Source: Angiostrongylus vasorum
Taxonomy: Eukaryota; Nematoda; Chromadorea; Rhabditida; Metastrongylidae
DNA length: 64,000 nucleotides
NCBI GenBank assembly: GCA_018806985.1
Contig: JADANN010000274.1
Coordinates: 186,001-250,000 of the forward strand
Direction of reading: 5' to 3'
Of this stretch, positions 22,541 to 34,700 are shown piece after piece. Each line of letters opens with the position of its first letter. Position 1 is the first letter of the stretch. Made by a program: the position numbers and the translations under genes. The notes under the pieces were generated by a model. It ran no database searches. It was not told the DNA's origin and saw only the letters and a program-made list of their open reading frames with translations.

Positions 22541-25500
22541 ATGCATTTTGTAAAGAAAGTTCCGACCACCGATGAGGAGAGAGCAGTGAAGGAAAAAGAG
22601 CGAGCTGTCAAGCTTAAGACGTTCTGTGCAGTTAGAGATCGTATCTTCGAGAAACGAGCAAAAGGTTTAGTCTCTTATCATAGTTTCGGCGTCTTGTAAT
22701 GGTATGTGGGCATAGGGGCACCTATAGCGTAGTGGTTGGTGGTGCCCTGCACGACACATGGGGTCGATCCCCACACTCAAAGCTCACCAAGCCCTCCATC
22801 GCTCTAAGTTCGGCAGATTGGTGCCGGACTTGTCTGGGAGGATACCAGCACTGGCTCGATACCTCGGTAGGCCACCGCTAGTCATTGTAAAGACCAAATG
22901 TGCGTTCAGTTGCCTCCAACGATGGTTAGTGAAGTCGAATTTATGGAGCATCCTTCAGAGCTTGACCAGTGCCTAGAGTTTTATCCTTTTTGTCCTTTAT
23001 ATGGGCTTACATATTGTTCCCAGCGGATTTATCTACTAGATTGTAAGGGTGTAGTGTATGAATGTTAACGCATATTAATGGTATTTATCTGTAGGCGAGT
23101 TGGATGATGAGATTTTGATATTGACGCAAAAACTTTTGGAAAAGAACCCTGATGTGTATACGTTTTGGAACATAAGACGGGAAACGATCAATAAGAAGAT
23201 AAAGGATTTGAGAGAATCGGAAGTAAGTGCCATTAGGAAAGTGTACATCGTTTTTTATTTCTGTCCAACTTTATGTTGTTGTTCACATTATTCGTTACTA
23301 TTGTTTTGTCATTATTTACGGTATACTTACTTGGTTACTTTGACAACTCGTCTTCACTGCTTGTGCGGGCTGCAGCATGATTTCCACTTTCTCGGAGTTT
23401 TGCTGGCTGAGCCATTGTGGTTTCCTGGAGTCCCGAGGTCATCCTAGCCAAAGTCTGCACCAGATGGTCACCACCACAGGCAGGCGCCGCACTTGTGGAC
23501 CAAGAGATTTGCCACCATGCGACTAGTTTGATACCAGGACGGTGGTGGACTTTTGGTATTAGTGTACTGTTAGTTTGGGAGACCGTGCTGGGGGATGAAT
23601 CCCTCCGCTGCACATCACAGCTCGACACCATGGAACACCTCCCAGCCAAGATGAGGCAGTAAACGGTTTGGACGTATTTACGTATTATGATTGTTAAAAT
23701 GGGTAGGGATATGATTATTAGATTATATTGTTGCAGTGTTTATATTTCATTTTGAATTTCTCGCAGTCTCCTTCCGCTTACTGTTTCAGTTTTACCCTTC
23801 CTTTATTGCATGACTACGATTTTGCGTTGTCGCACTAAGAACTGTGCGATTTTTCCCACCATATATTTTATGGAAAGTTTTTTCTATCAAGACCAAACAT
23901 TCTTACTTACATGCTCGATTCTTCATCTTTCTGGATAGCGATGTTTTCAGTTGACATCAGAATCAAAAAAATCCACAAAAGTCGAAGATTTGTTGCGAGC
24001 AGAGCTCTTTCTAACCCAGTTATGTCTTGAGGTACAGATCTTCTTATGGTGGTTTTTCGTAAGTGATCTATTCTAATCCACATTTATTTACATTGACAGT
24101 TGCTTGTCAATACATTTTTGTCTCATTTTTCCAATTCACTGACATATTTTGTAGGCAAACCACAAGTCTTATTCGGCTTGGTTTCATCGAGGTTGGGTGT
24201 TGCAACAACAGGAGCATCCGGATGTTAAAACAGAGCTAATGCTTTGCGACAAAGCACTAAAATTGGACTGCAGGTGCATTTTTATGTGTTTTCGGTTCTC
24301 CGAAGACGTTACATCTTCAACTCTCATTAAAAAGCATTCCTTCAGGAATTTTCATACTTGGGATCATCGACGAGTTGTTGCGAAATTATGTTCTCTTGGA
24401 TGGTCTGATGAGCTCGAGCAAGTCTTTTTCCTTCACTTGGTTTGATGGTCGCTTCCTATTTTATGCCATTTATTTTATCATTTGCAGAAACTTTTCAGGT
24501 TTTCTAATCGTCTCATTGCTCAAAATTTCTCAAATTACTCCGCTTGGCACTATAGGGCTGCCTTGCATCTTAAGGTTGGAACAACCAACGAGAACTTGAA
24601 GAGGCTCGATGAAATGACTATTAATGATGAACTGAAGGTTTTCGTTAAGTTACATTATCTGTTCCTTCTATGTACCTTATCTTGTTAATGATTTATAGTT
24701 GAAAATCTTCCTGAACTAGTCTGAAATACATTGATTTGTTGATGCATTTAGAAAGTGACGTCGGCGTTTTTCACTGATCCCGATGATCAGAGTGCGTGGG
24801 TGTATACCCGATTTCTTCTTGAAATGGATTCCCGAAGAGTGTTCTCCAAGCCGAAATCATTAGTGCCGTGTGTTCCACTCACTGTCTCCTTTCATGGGAA
24901 TAATACCACTGTGGTGATGTCCAATATGTGTACAATTGATGAAGTTTTAAGATTCATAAGCACATCTGAAGAAGCACCATGGAAAGGAATTTCTGCACTT
25001 TCTCCTGAACCAGAGTCCGCTAGAATTTGGCAGTGTATCTCAAGTGTTCCTTGTACTGTACGACCTGAAATAGGCAAGAATGTCACTGTTGATATAACGG
25101 AGCAACCTTACGCGAACAGGGTTTGTCCTAAATATCAAATTTTTTAATGTTTTTTTTAATAGTTTTGATTAATTGAGTTTCCAAATTTATTATCCAAGCA
25201 ATACATGCCTTTCCATTCAAGGATTTGCTACTAGAGATATTCGATGCTAGAACGTCGGACCGGGATGTAAGTGTAGTGGCGAGAAAAGTTAGAGATAGCT
25301 GTGTGCAACTTATGCAGATGGAGCCTAAGAATATGGTGGGTGGGATAAAACAAGAGTTTTAATATATTTGAATATGTTTCGAAGAAGTATAGCTCTGTTG
25401 TTTTTTCGACGTGAAGGTGTGGGCAACCAAGTTTTTCCACCTTTTCGTAAACGTTTTCACATTCATTCATGCTTGAGTGTAATTGAATTCCAATGCTCTC

Positions 25501-27008
25501 GCTCATTTAACGCGACGCGACGAAGTCTAGTTTTGCTTGGCTGTCACATTGGTTACGGCTGGTGGTTTTTCGACAGTAGACGGTAATAGTTCAATAACCA
25601 GAAGACTTTGATAAGAAGAAGAGGATAAAGCTCTCGGCGTTGATCGATCCCTGAGGGATGCCCCATGCATTCGACTTCATTAAGCATCTTTGGAGGTGAC
25701 TGAATGCAAATCAGGCCTTTACAATGACTCGCGGTGGCCTACTAATGTATCAGGTCAGTGCTGCCATCCTCGCGCACATATGTCTGGTACGAATTTGCAG
25801 ACCCCGGTGGAATAGAAGGCTTGGTGAGCCTGGAGCGCGGGATCGATACCAGCTGCATTGCAGGGCGCGTCCATGCTATACGCGTCCCACCAGGAAGACC
25901 TGAGTGTTGAAAACGTGGTAGGTTTATACAAGAAAACGCTGCTGAATCGTTTTATAGGTATCAGTGCTATGCATGCTACTATTTACTAGTTATTATTATG
26001 GGGCATCATGAAAGTACATTGCTACTAGCATTTAAAAGTGTTTTGTAGCTTAGGTTGAGTGTATTTCCTTATTTTCTGTAAGCATTCATTCCATACGATA
26101 ACAGTGGTTCTTTATATTGGTTAGAATTAGACAACACTCAATTTCCCGTCAACCCTGGTCAAGGAAAGGTTTTCTGTGCATTTATAAAGTACAAAATATA
26201 CCATTTCCCTGCCAACACCCGCCACAACATGTGTTGCATGAGGGACTGATTACAAGAAGTGTAGAAAAGATTATGTGCGTTAAAATAAACCCTGGGAAGG
26301 AAAATTAGCTCCACGGAGGTCGTACCAGTATCAGCACAAATGGCTCCTGTAGAGGTTATGTCGTCTCGCAGAAGGTGATAAAGAATTTCTACCATTTCAG
26401 TCTTCTTTGCTTAGATTTTCGTAATATTAGTAGTTCAAATGGAACTTATTAGTATGTTTGTCTAATTTTAGTGGGTGATTTATGTCTACGTGTTGTGTCT
26501 GCTGGAAATTGATCCTGTAACCCATCACGACGAGATTCTTTCACTTCTTGAAATGCTGGCAACAGAATTAGATGTGAATAGAAGAGAGATCTACAGAACG
26601 GTAGCTTCACGGCAAATCCTCAACCAAATTCTGCGGACTAAAAATGATGGTCGAATGCTGCTTGAAGATTTGATGGATGGGAGGACGACTCAACTCTCCG
26701 TTAGAGGAGCACAGCTCACAAGTTTGGACGGTGTTGAATTGCTGGCCGGATTAGTGACAACGCTTGATGTGAGCGGAAACCACTTACGAAATCTCGATGA
26801 GGTTCTGATGCCAAATCTCGAATATCTCACCGCTAACGAGAATCCGATAGTAAGGTTGGTTCCAAATATCACCCTTTGCAACGTCAAATTTCTTGCTTTG
26901 GGCGCGTGCCATATAAATGATGTGGACTGTGTGCTGCCGGCTCTGAAGAGCATGTGTGCATTAGAAAGATTTTTTATACTGCGAGACTCCTTTGGTTTCG
27001 AAGACTGA
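22541..27008 (+). CDS. Rab geranylgeranyltransferase (GGTase-II) alpha subunit, 9 exons
   Basis: Alpha subunit of the cytosolic heterodimer that attaches geranylgeranyl groups to C-terminal cysteines of Rab GTPases presented by Rab escort protein. Exons: 22541-22664, 23095-23222, 23951-24031, 24155-24273, 24346-24421, 24488-24637, 24752-25120, 25222-25335, 26472-27008; phases close for 565 residues (human RABGGTA has 567). Five prenyltransferase-alpha repeats are visible: NPDVYTFWNIRRE, NHKSYSAWFHRGW, NFHTWDHRRVV, NFSNYSAWHYRAA and DPDDQSAWVYTRF. An insert domain of about 120 residues follows, then leucine-rich repeats (VTTLDVSGNHLRNLDEV, NLEYLTANENPI) near the C-terminus. The fifth donor is weak (GTCTTT at 24422); an in-frame alternative at 24442 adds seven residues. 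The start ATG lies just after a TTTTTAAG acceptor-like site. TGA at 27006-27008. Confidence 0.93.
22705..22990 (+). repeat. Family A tRNA-derived SINE, copy 6
   Basis: Plus-strand copy in intron 1 of the RabGGTase alpha gene, with B-box-like GGGTCGATCCC at about 22763 and the shared TCTGGGAGGATA body. Confidence 0.8.
23360..23650 (-). repeat. Family B repeat, copy 3
   Basis: Minus-orientation copy in intron 2 of the RabGGTase alpha gene, sharing the TTTCCTGGAGTCCCGAGGTC block with copy 1. Confidence 0.75.
25620..25890 (-). repeat. Family A tRNA-derived SINE, copy 7
   Basis: Minus-strand copy in the last intron of the RabGGTase alpha gene, recognisable by GCTCTCGGCGTTGATCGATC at the 3' end side. 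Confidence 0.75.
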
Positions 27009-27132
27009 AGATTTATCCAAGGAACTCCCTTCTGTAAGACTCATTCCCTACTACTTATGATTTTTTTCGTGTTTAAGGTAATGTTACTGGTTGATTTTCC
27101 AACACATGTACTTTCCAATTTTTTTAAAGTGT

Positions 27133-27167
27133 TTTATTGGACGTTGATACCAAATCTTATTAATAAA
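27133..27167. terminator. Interleaved poly(A) signals of two convergent genes
   Basis: AATAAA on the plus strand at 27162-27167 lies downstream of the RabGGTase stop. AATAAA on the minus strand (27133-27138) lies downstream of the Caspr-like stop. If both are used, the two 3' UTRs overlap. Confidence 0.45.
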
Positions 27168-27353
27168 ATACCCGTTAAGTGACTTAGCTGTGGAAATATA
27201 ATGGAAATGGTGTGAACTTGATGTCTAAACCCGGAATATGAGCGAAGAAAGACGAGATCGAGAATCACAGGCTTTTGCTTAAGAGCTCTTCCTCTTAAAA
27301 CTGAACCAAGTATTGGAGTGAATTCTTGTAAGGCGGTTCTGAATATTGAGATT

Positions 27354-28738
27354 CTAGCAGAAATATTCTTTTCCTCCAACTGGCATTCCATTGACCAATG
27401 GTTCTTCACTCCGAGATGGACTGTATTCGCCTTCGTTTGTTTTGTACACACCCTCTGGACGAGATCTCATATAACACACAAGAATAGATAACAGCAAAGC
27501 TAAAACACCAGCGACAGCGAGACCGATGATTGCTGAAATAAATTCTGTTCAGCGAACACCAACAGTAATAAAAAAACGAACCGAAACAAGTTGGAATTGA
27601 AAGAACAGCAATCAATACAGGAAAGAAAAGAGCAGTTTGTCACTAAAATTCCAAGGATGCAATAGCAATCACGTATTACTTCCAACGATTTACCGCCTCA
27701 TCGTAGTTGGGAGGTGTTCCTGGATGTCGGGTTGCCATGTACAGTGGGGGAACTCCTCTTCTGAGCTGAGCCTTCCAAGCTGAGAAGGAGTCCAGCGTTT
27801 CCATCAGGAAGCCCAGCTAAGAATAAACTAATACCAAGATCCACCACCGTCTAGATATCAACCTAGTCGTATGGTGGCAAATCTCCCTCTGATCAACAAG
27901 GGAGCGAGTGCCTGTAGTCGTGACGACCTGGGGCAGACTTTGGCTAGGCTGACCTCAGGACTTCAGGGAACCAGAATGGATAAGCCAGCACAACTGAAAA
28001 AATAGGATTTATGCCAGGACCCGCACAACCAGTGAAGACGGGCCATCCAAGTATCGAAGTAAGTAGGTAATCACGTATTAAATTAGTTTGAAGTAACCAT
28101 TGAAATGAACTCAAAAAAGATGAAGTTGTGCATCTTTTGTATATGTCGGAGTTTGGTCTCGTTCCGTTTTCTCTCTTTCTTTAAATTTGTTTTATTTGGC
28201 CCGTCTTCACATCTACTGTGTGGATCCCAGAACTTCTCACATTCAATTCGTTTCCTGTCATCCACTGTCCACAAAGATGTTCCAACTTTGTGGCTTCGGT
28301 TGCTGCTTGAGGATTTTCTTTTTATCTTGAATGTCGTGGAATGCTGGTCGAGCAATTCTCCCTGGAGTCCCGAGATAGCCGGGCTGGAGCGTTCTCAATT
28401 GGATTGCAGAGAGTAATTTTTTCCCAGAGAAGTCCGGTACCAATTTCTGTACCCCGGAGGGATGAGAGCCTTGGTTGGCACGGAACGGAATCGAACTAGC
28501 ACCATGCTCGTGATGACCGATATAACTATCACTGTGCTGTCCGCCCCTCTTTTCTTTTTGGTATATTATAACTGTAAAACTTTGTGATTTCCTCATAGAC
28601 CTAATAATTGTACTCTTCAAAAAATGTTTCTTGTATGACTCACACGTCAGTGAGATGATATGGTGCTTAGCATGAACAACAGCATGGATATGAATCTCTT
28701 CATCATCCGGTGTTCTTGTCGAAGGTTGACGATAATCA
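27354..28738 (-). CDS. Caspr-like gene part: stalk, transmembrane helix and cytoplasmic tail
   Basis: 28644-28738 encodes a short stalk (TPDDEEIHIHAVVHAKHH). 27354-27532 encodes the membrane helix (IIGLAVAGVLALLLSILV) and a tail of about 40 residues. RPEGVYKTNEGEY resembles the protein 4.1-binding juxtamembrane motif of Caspr and glycophorin C. The protein ends EYFC, a position where relatives often carry a PDZ-type ending. Stop at 27354-27356. Confidence 0.9.
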
Positions 28739-31700
28739 CTGAAGCAAGCGTAAGCTACAGCATTACTACCCGTTCTTTGAACAGTATTTGAAGTAGTTTG
28801 TCGTTAGAAATGTTATATGGATACGGTATAGAACTACTTAAGTGCGTGCCGGTTAGAATGAGCAACAACCCACTCGATAGTACGTGCACTTGTGTTAAGA
28901 AATTTATAAACCTTTTGAGAAGACTTTTCTTATAGATCCAAGATTAAAGGTCTTTAGATTTCACTTACAGCATTAATTTAGGTTTGTTTTAAACACTTGC
29001 TGCAATATGCTTTGACTTCAATGAATTTTTACAGTGGCTTCTCTTTTTGCACAGTTCTTCCAGCATGTTTTGCACTGAGGCAATAGCTCTCTCACCAGAG
29101 AGATATGCCATGCGTTCTTCGAAAAAGGGGCTTTTAACTTAGTCGTGTGTAAATAACCTTCGGACCTGTTTGTTCGTCAAAGCAAAGGGATTGTTGTTGA
29201 TCAGGTGATTACTAGGATATCTGCGTTGGTGTGAAGAGCACGTGTGGAAGGGTGCTAGGATTTCTTTGCTACACAAATATATACACATGAGCTCCGTGGC
29301 GACTAATTGCTTTCAGTACCTACAGAGTAGCACGAAGATTAATGCTAATGAGTTGCGCACTTATGTCTTTCTATGGAGGCCTTGCGGAGAGTGTGCGTTG
29401 GTTTTAATACAGCTTGCAGGCGGCGAAACATATCAAAAATTATGCATTGTTACGAATACGTTTAAACTAAAGTTTTCAAAAATGAAAGAAGTTCTAAAAT
29501 TTGGAATTCTCTCGCTAAAACAATTTTTTGAGAGTCGTGAGAAGAGTGACAATTTCGTCGTTGTCTGTTTCCAACTAAGGCCACTTATTTTCCGAGGATA
29601 TGCGCATTGAAGTCAATACATATCAGGACATGTGAAGTGACAGTTCTGTTACTCACATTACGTCTACTGAGCAGCTTCCAAATCGAATTTTTCCCGAGTG
29701 TTTCAAACGAGCAGCCTTCGGATTTTTGAGCGGAAATGATGAACCAACCCGCAGTCGCGATACGCAGCCAGTGTAGTCTGTAAACTGTTGCTGAGTAAAC
29801 CAAAGATTCTTGATGTATGGTAAAATATACATACTTTTATCCAGAAACGTCCAAACGTTGAAGTTTTGGAAGAATGACCAGTTTCCTTGGAAGCGAATGG
29901 ACAGTTCATCGTCAATCTGAATTCTTGGTCAAAACGAAGGCTAGTGCAATCTTGGTGGACTCTTTCGATGTGTACTCAGCCAGGAGTGGATTTAGAATTT
30001 ATTTGCAAAATTACGCAGTTTGAAAAGCTCTTATTTTTGCTCCCATGTAAGTGAACTTGGTGTAAGAACAGTAAAGATTACAATATGCAGACACACAATA
30101 ATATTCTTGTATTAGAATGAAACCAACGCTTTCTAGAATTTCCCTCCAACGGCTTACCGCCTCATCGTGGCTGAAGGTGTTCCTGGGTGTCGGGTTGCGA
30201 TGTACAGCCGTGGGATTCATCCCTCCAGCAGGGTCTCCCAAGCTGAGAAAGAGTCGGGCGTTTCCATCAGGAAGCCCTAGCTAAGAGTAAACCAATATCA
30301 GGATCCACTACCACCATGGTATCAAAGTTGTCGCATGGTGGCAAATCCGCCTCTGATGCACAAGGGCGACGACTGCCTGTGGTGGAGAGGACCTGGGGAC
30401 AGACTTTGGTCTGGGTGGCCTCGGGGCTCCAGGGAACCACAGTGGCTAAACGAGCAGAACTCCGAAACAATAGAAGTTATCCTGGGGTCCGCACAACCAG
30501 TGAAGACGGGCCAACCACGTATTCAAGTATCCAAATACAATAACATTCATGACAATACTAATGGACTTCATGTGTTGTTATTACACTAATGAAGGTAGAA
30601 AACCTACGGTAAGGTTAAAACTCGAGTTCGAAGCGCAGAACTCTATATCGTGCATAATATTATCGCTGAGATTCCATCGTTCTTCGAAGTTATTATGATG
30701 TAAGGAGAATCCGTCGTAGACAGATATACTAAGATGACCTGAAAAGGTAGAAGCCTATTAGATATAGTCGTGAGTGTTTTCAGAACTGATCTCTTTAGAT
30801 TTAGTCAAGAGGGTTTATGAGGCTCTTGGTTTATTTCACTGAGAGTGTCCTATAATTCTAAAGAACTGTTCCTCATGAGAACAAAATCTGCTGAGAAATC
30901 ATTCACGAAGATGATCGATGTCGATTACCTTGTGCTTCTATGGACATATTGAAGGTGGATTCGGCGAACAGAGCCTTTGACCTCAGGATTGAGACATTTG
31001 TTGTGGTCGTCTGAATGGCAATGCGATGGCAGGTGCTTGTGTGAGCTGGGTTTTGCCACGGAATTTGCAGTGATGAGCCCATTGGAACGAACATACTGTA
31101 CTCTTAAAAATGAGAGCTCTTCTTTTGACTGGAGAATGCGCATAGTACATGTATGATATATAAACACTTCTTAATATATAAGCAGTTAAGATATTGATCG
31201 AAATTAAGGGGTAGGGATAAAAGATCAGGATACTGACTTCCAAATATGTTGTACCTAGAATTCGTTACAAACCTCTATTATGAACGGATTCTCAATTGTA
31301 CCAAGGATAAGCTGCAAATGGATTTTTGACTTCAATAGTCATTTGTGGTGAAGTGTGATGTTAACTTACAATAACTGAAAAACAGACTGGTCTGTGGAAT
31401 GCAACTTTTGAGCTATTTACAAAACTTCCGACCGTAGGTGTTTTCGGCGGGGGATCGAACGCGCTATCACGCTTTCCGGAGGCTAACTCATTCACTACCA
31501 CACCATGGGTGTCCTTCGTCTCGCCTTTATCTCAATGTTTCGCCTTTCTCTCACCCCGTGTTTTATAGGCGCTATCAGCAATCACCCGTCAACGGGATTG
31601 ATCTGCGGGGCACGAATCGGCATTGAACTCAGTTAAGCTGAAGCTATAGTATAAATCTCAATGTCATCACTTTTTATTTCTATCCTATATTCTTTTTCAT

Positions 31701-34700
31701 GTCAGGGTATTATGTGAAATACAACTATAATGAAACTAAAGACACGCATGGTGTGGTGACGAACGCGTTTGCACCCGGAAAGGATAGTAACGAGGTTCGA
31801 TCCCCGCCGCAGACACCTACGGCCCGGAGTTTTGCAAATAGCTCAGCATCAATGTGATTGTATTTCACATAATATCTTGCCATGAAAAGAGAGTAGGCTG
31901 TAAATAAAAAGTGGTGACACTGGTCCGTATTTTAAGAGAACTCGTCGGAGGGGTAGAAAGAATTATGCGGATAGTTTCTATCTCCTCATATCAGATCCAG
32001 ACGCTAAAGTGATATCTTCATGTAGGAGTACCTTTGCTGCAATCGTCTCCTCCAAATGGAGTCCCAGAGCAGTCACATGCGTAACCGTCGTATTTATCCA
32101 AACAGACACCGCCGTTCTTACACAAACCCTCACGACAGTAGCCTTCATCTCCGATGTGAACACCTGTAAGATATTTGGAATCAATATGGAAAGATAACAA
32201 AGATCTTTAGAGCTGCCGAGAAACAATAAGTGACTGTTTCCACAAGACGGTGTTAACTAAGGATATGTAACACAACGAAAAAATATCTCAGTAGGGAGCA
32301 TTCATATTTTCCTCAGTTCAGACCTTGAACTTGTAAATTTCTTTTCTTCGAAACATGTAGGAGGGTGAGTAGCGCAGTGACGTAGAAGTAGGTTAACCAT
32401 GGGGAAATAGACACCAGTTTTCTGGGATCAGCGATGACGACCACATTGCCAACCTGAGTATTTTCGAACTACGCATAAATTATGTAGAAAGAACTATATC
32501 ACGCAAGAAATAACACTACCACATAAGAAGTAGTGGTGATTTCTATAAACTACCTTTGAACACCCATAACATGGTTGCGGTGGGTGGTGCAGTGGTCGGA
32601 GACGCTCTGAAACACACATGGGATCGATCCCCGCCCCCGGACTTACCAAGCGTTCCATTCTTTCAGGGTCGGCGAATTGGTACCAGACTTGTCTGGGAGG
32701 ATAGCAAGACTGGCTCGATACAACGGTAGGCCACCGCGAGTCATCGTAAAAGCTAGGTATATATGCATTCAATCACTTCCAACGATGCTTAGTGAAGTCG
32801 AATGGATGCCGCATCCCTCAGGGACTGATTAACGCTGAGAGATTTTTTTAAATCTTGCGAGATAATTCGAAAATATATGAATGCGCGTTTCCATGCAGTT
32901 AGTACCTTAATATCCGCCGTTTACCAGGAAAATAGACTCACCTTTATTGTAGTCCTTTTTGGCCACCGTGCTGAGCTGTAACTCCTCTCCGCACAAATAC
33001 AAGCTTCGTATGACGCCTGCGAAACCCGATGACCCACGCTCTGTTCGAGAACCTTAATCGGTCATTCAGAAGAACTCGACAGACTGAAGGTTAAATCACA
33101 TATTACGAATTTCTAACCAACCTATTTTATACATCCCCCTTTCAATAAAATGAGCAAATGTGAAGAATCGCCGTGAACATCTTACCGCGCAAAATTTGTG
33201 TACCGTGCGGAAGGGCGTCTGACCGAACTCAAGCGGACTTCACTCGATGCACTTCGTACTTATTTAGATACTTTCACGGCGAGTTTTCAAAATCAAACAG
33301 ACAACATATCTTCAATTCTCTTCAATAAACCTCAACTTCCATGATTTTGTGTCTGGTGGCGCGTACTCATGGCATCCCCTCGTCCACAAATCCTTTCCAG
33401 CTGCGACAGTTCACATGAGTAGATGTACATATGCCGATCCACGTTACATTGACTCCCACTAGGGCACGTTTGTATTCTGTTGGGTTGGAGTGCTCTTGCC
33501 GTACCTCTGACGTTAATCCTTATCAGTATGTGATAATTAACGTTTCAAAGTCTACGCGAATTCCTTTGGATCTCAACGACGACATACTCGTTGAAGGAGG
33601 GGGAACCGATTCGATTTGATGTCTGTGCGTCCATCATACGTCAGAAGAGATCGCTCCACTACTGTATAGATTATACGTGGAGTTCTCCGCAAAGCTGAGG
33701 CGTCAAGCTGCGTTTCAGCTGCACAGTGGAGAGCTCGACAGACTGTTTGGTCAAATAGTTCAGGAAGGAGTTTTTAATTCATCGGTTGGTCTGTGGATTT
33801 TCTAAAGGGCTTAGTTGTGGCATATAATACTCTTGTTCTTGTTCTTCCTTCATGTTCTCTTACATGTCAATCGAACTCTCTAAACAGATGTCTGATACGG
33901 TATTTGTAATTAGAATTATCGATATAAATCTTCCTTCATAGGTCTTGCCTTTTTCCAACTTTGTTAAGCTCATCTATGTCATTCCAGAACTCTTCAACAG
34001 ATGAGGATACCGGCTGTAAAAGCCATCAATGTCATATTCCTTTTCGTCCAAAATGAATCGATAAACAGCTTTGGTTAAATAGGGCCATCTCGTCTGAGCC
34101 ATTCTCCTCTCCGGATGGCAGCGGTCGACAGAAGAAATGTATTGCTACAGTGAAGATGCCATAGCAGTCGGTTAAAGTTCTTATAGAAGCCAGTTCCACT
34201 CCATATTCATAAGTGTGTTTTGAAATTTTTGTATCCTTTGGATTTCCGTCTTATTTTTCTTAAGGTGGAATTGAGGCGAACAACGATATTTGCAGCGAAA
34301 ATTTTTTAAACACGTACCTATTGTCCACTGATGGGCACTTGGAAGTATGAGTGTTGTGGCGTTGGTTTCGCTAGTTCGTCCATCTACACGTAGTCTCATT
34401 CCTTGTGTATCGGCTTCCCAGTAGATGGAATGCCATCGGCCATCGTTGTAGATGGAATCAGTCATCACTTGCAGCGTTTCGCCTCCATTCACGATTTCAC
34501 CGACAATCTTCCCATCTGAGAAACATTAGATTATAGATTCTCCTGCAGTTAAATTTACATACGAAAATCAACCCAAACTTCTGAGCTTGAACGTTGCACC
34601 GCGGTACCCTTTTGCCGCCTCACCTTGGCTGGGAGGTGTTCCTAGGTGTCGAGCTGCGATGTACAGCGGGTGAATTCATCCCCTGGCAGGGTCTCCCAAA

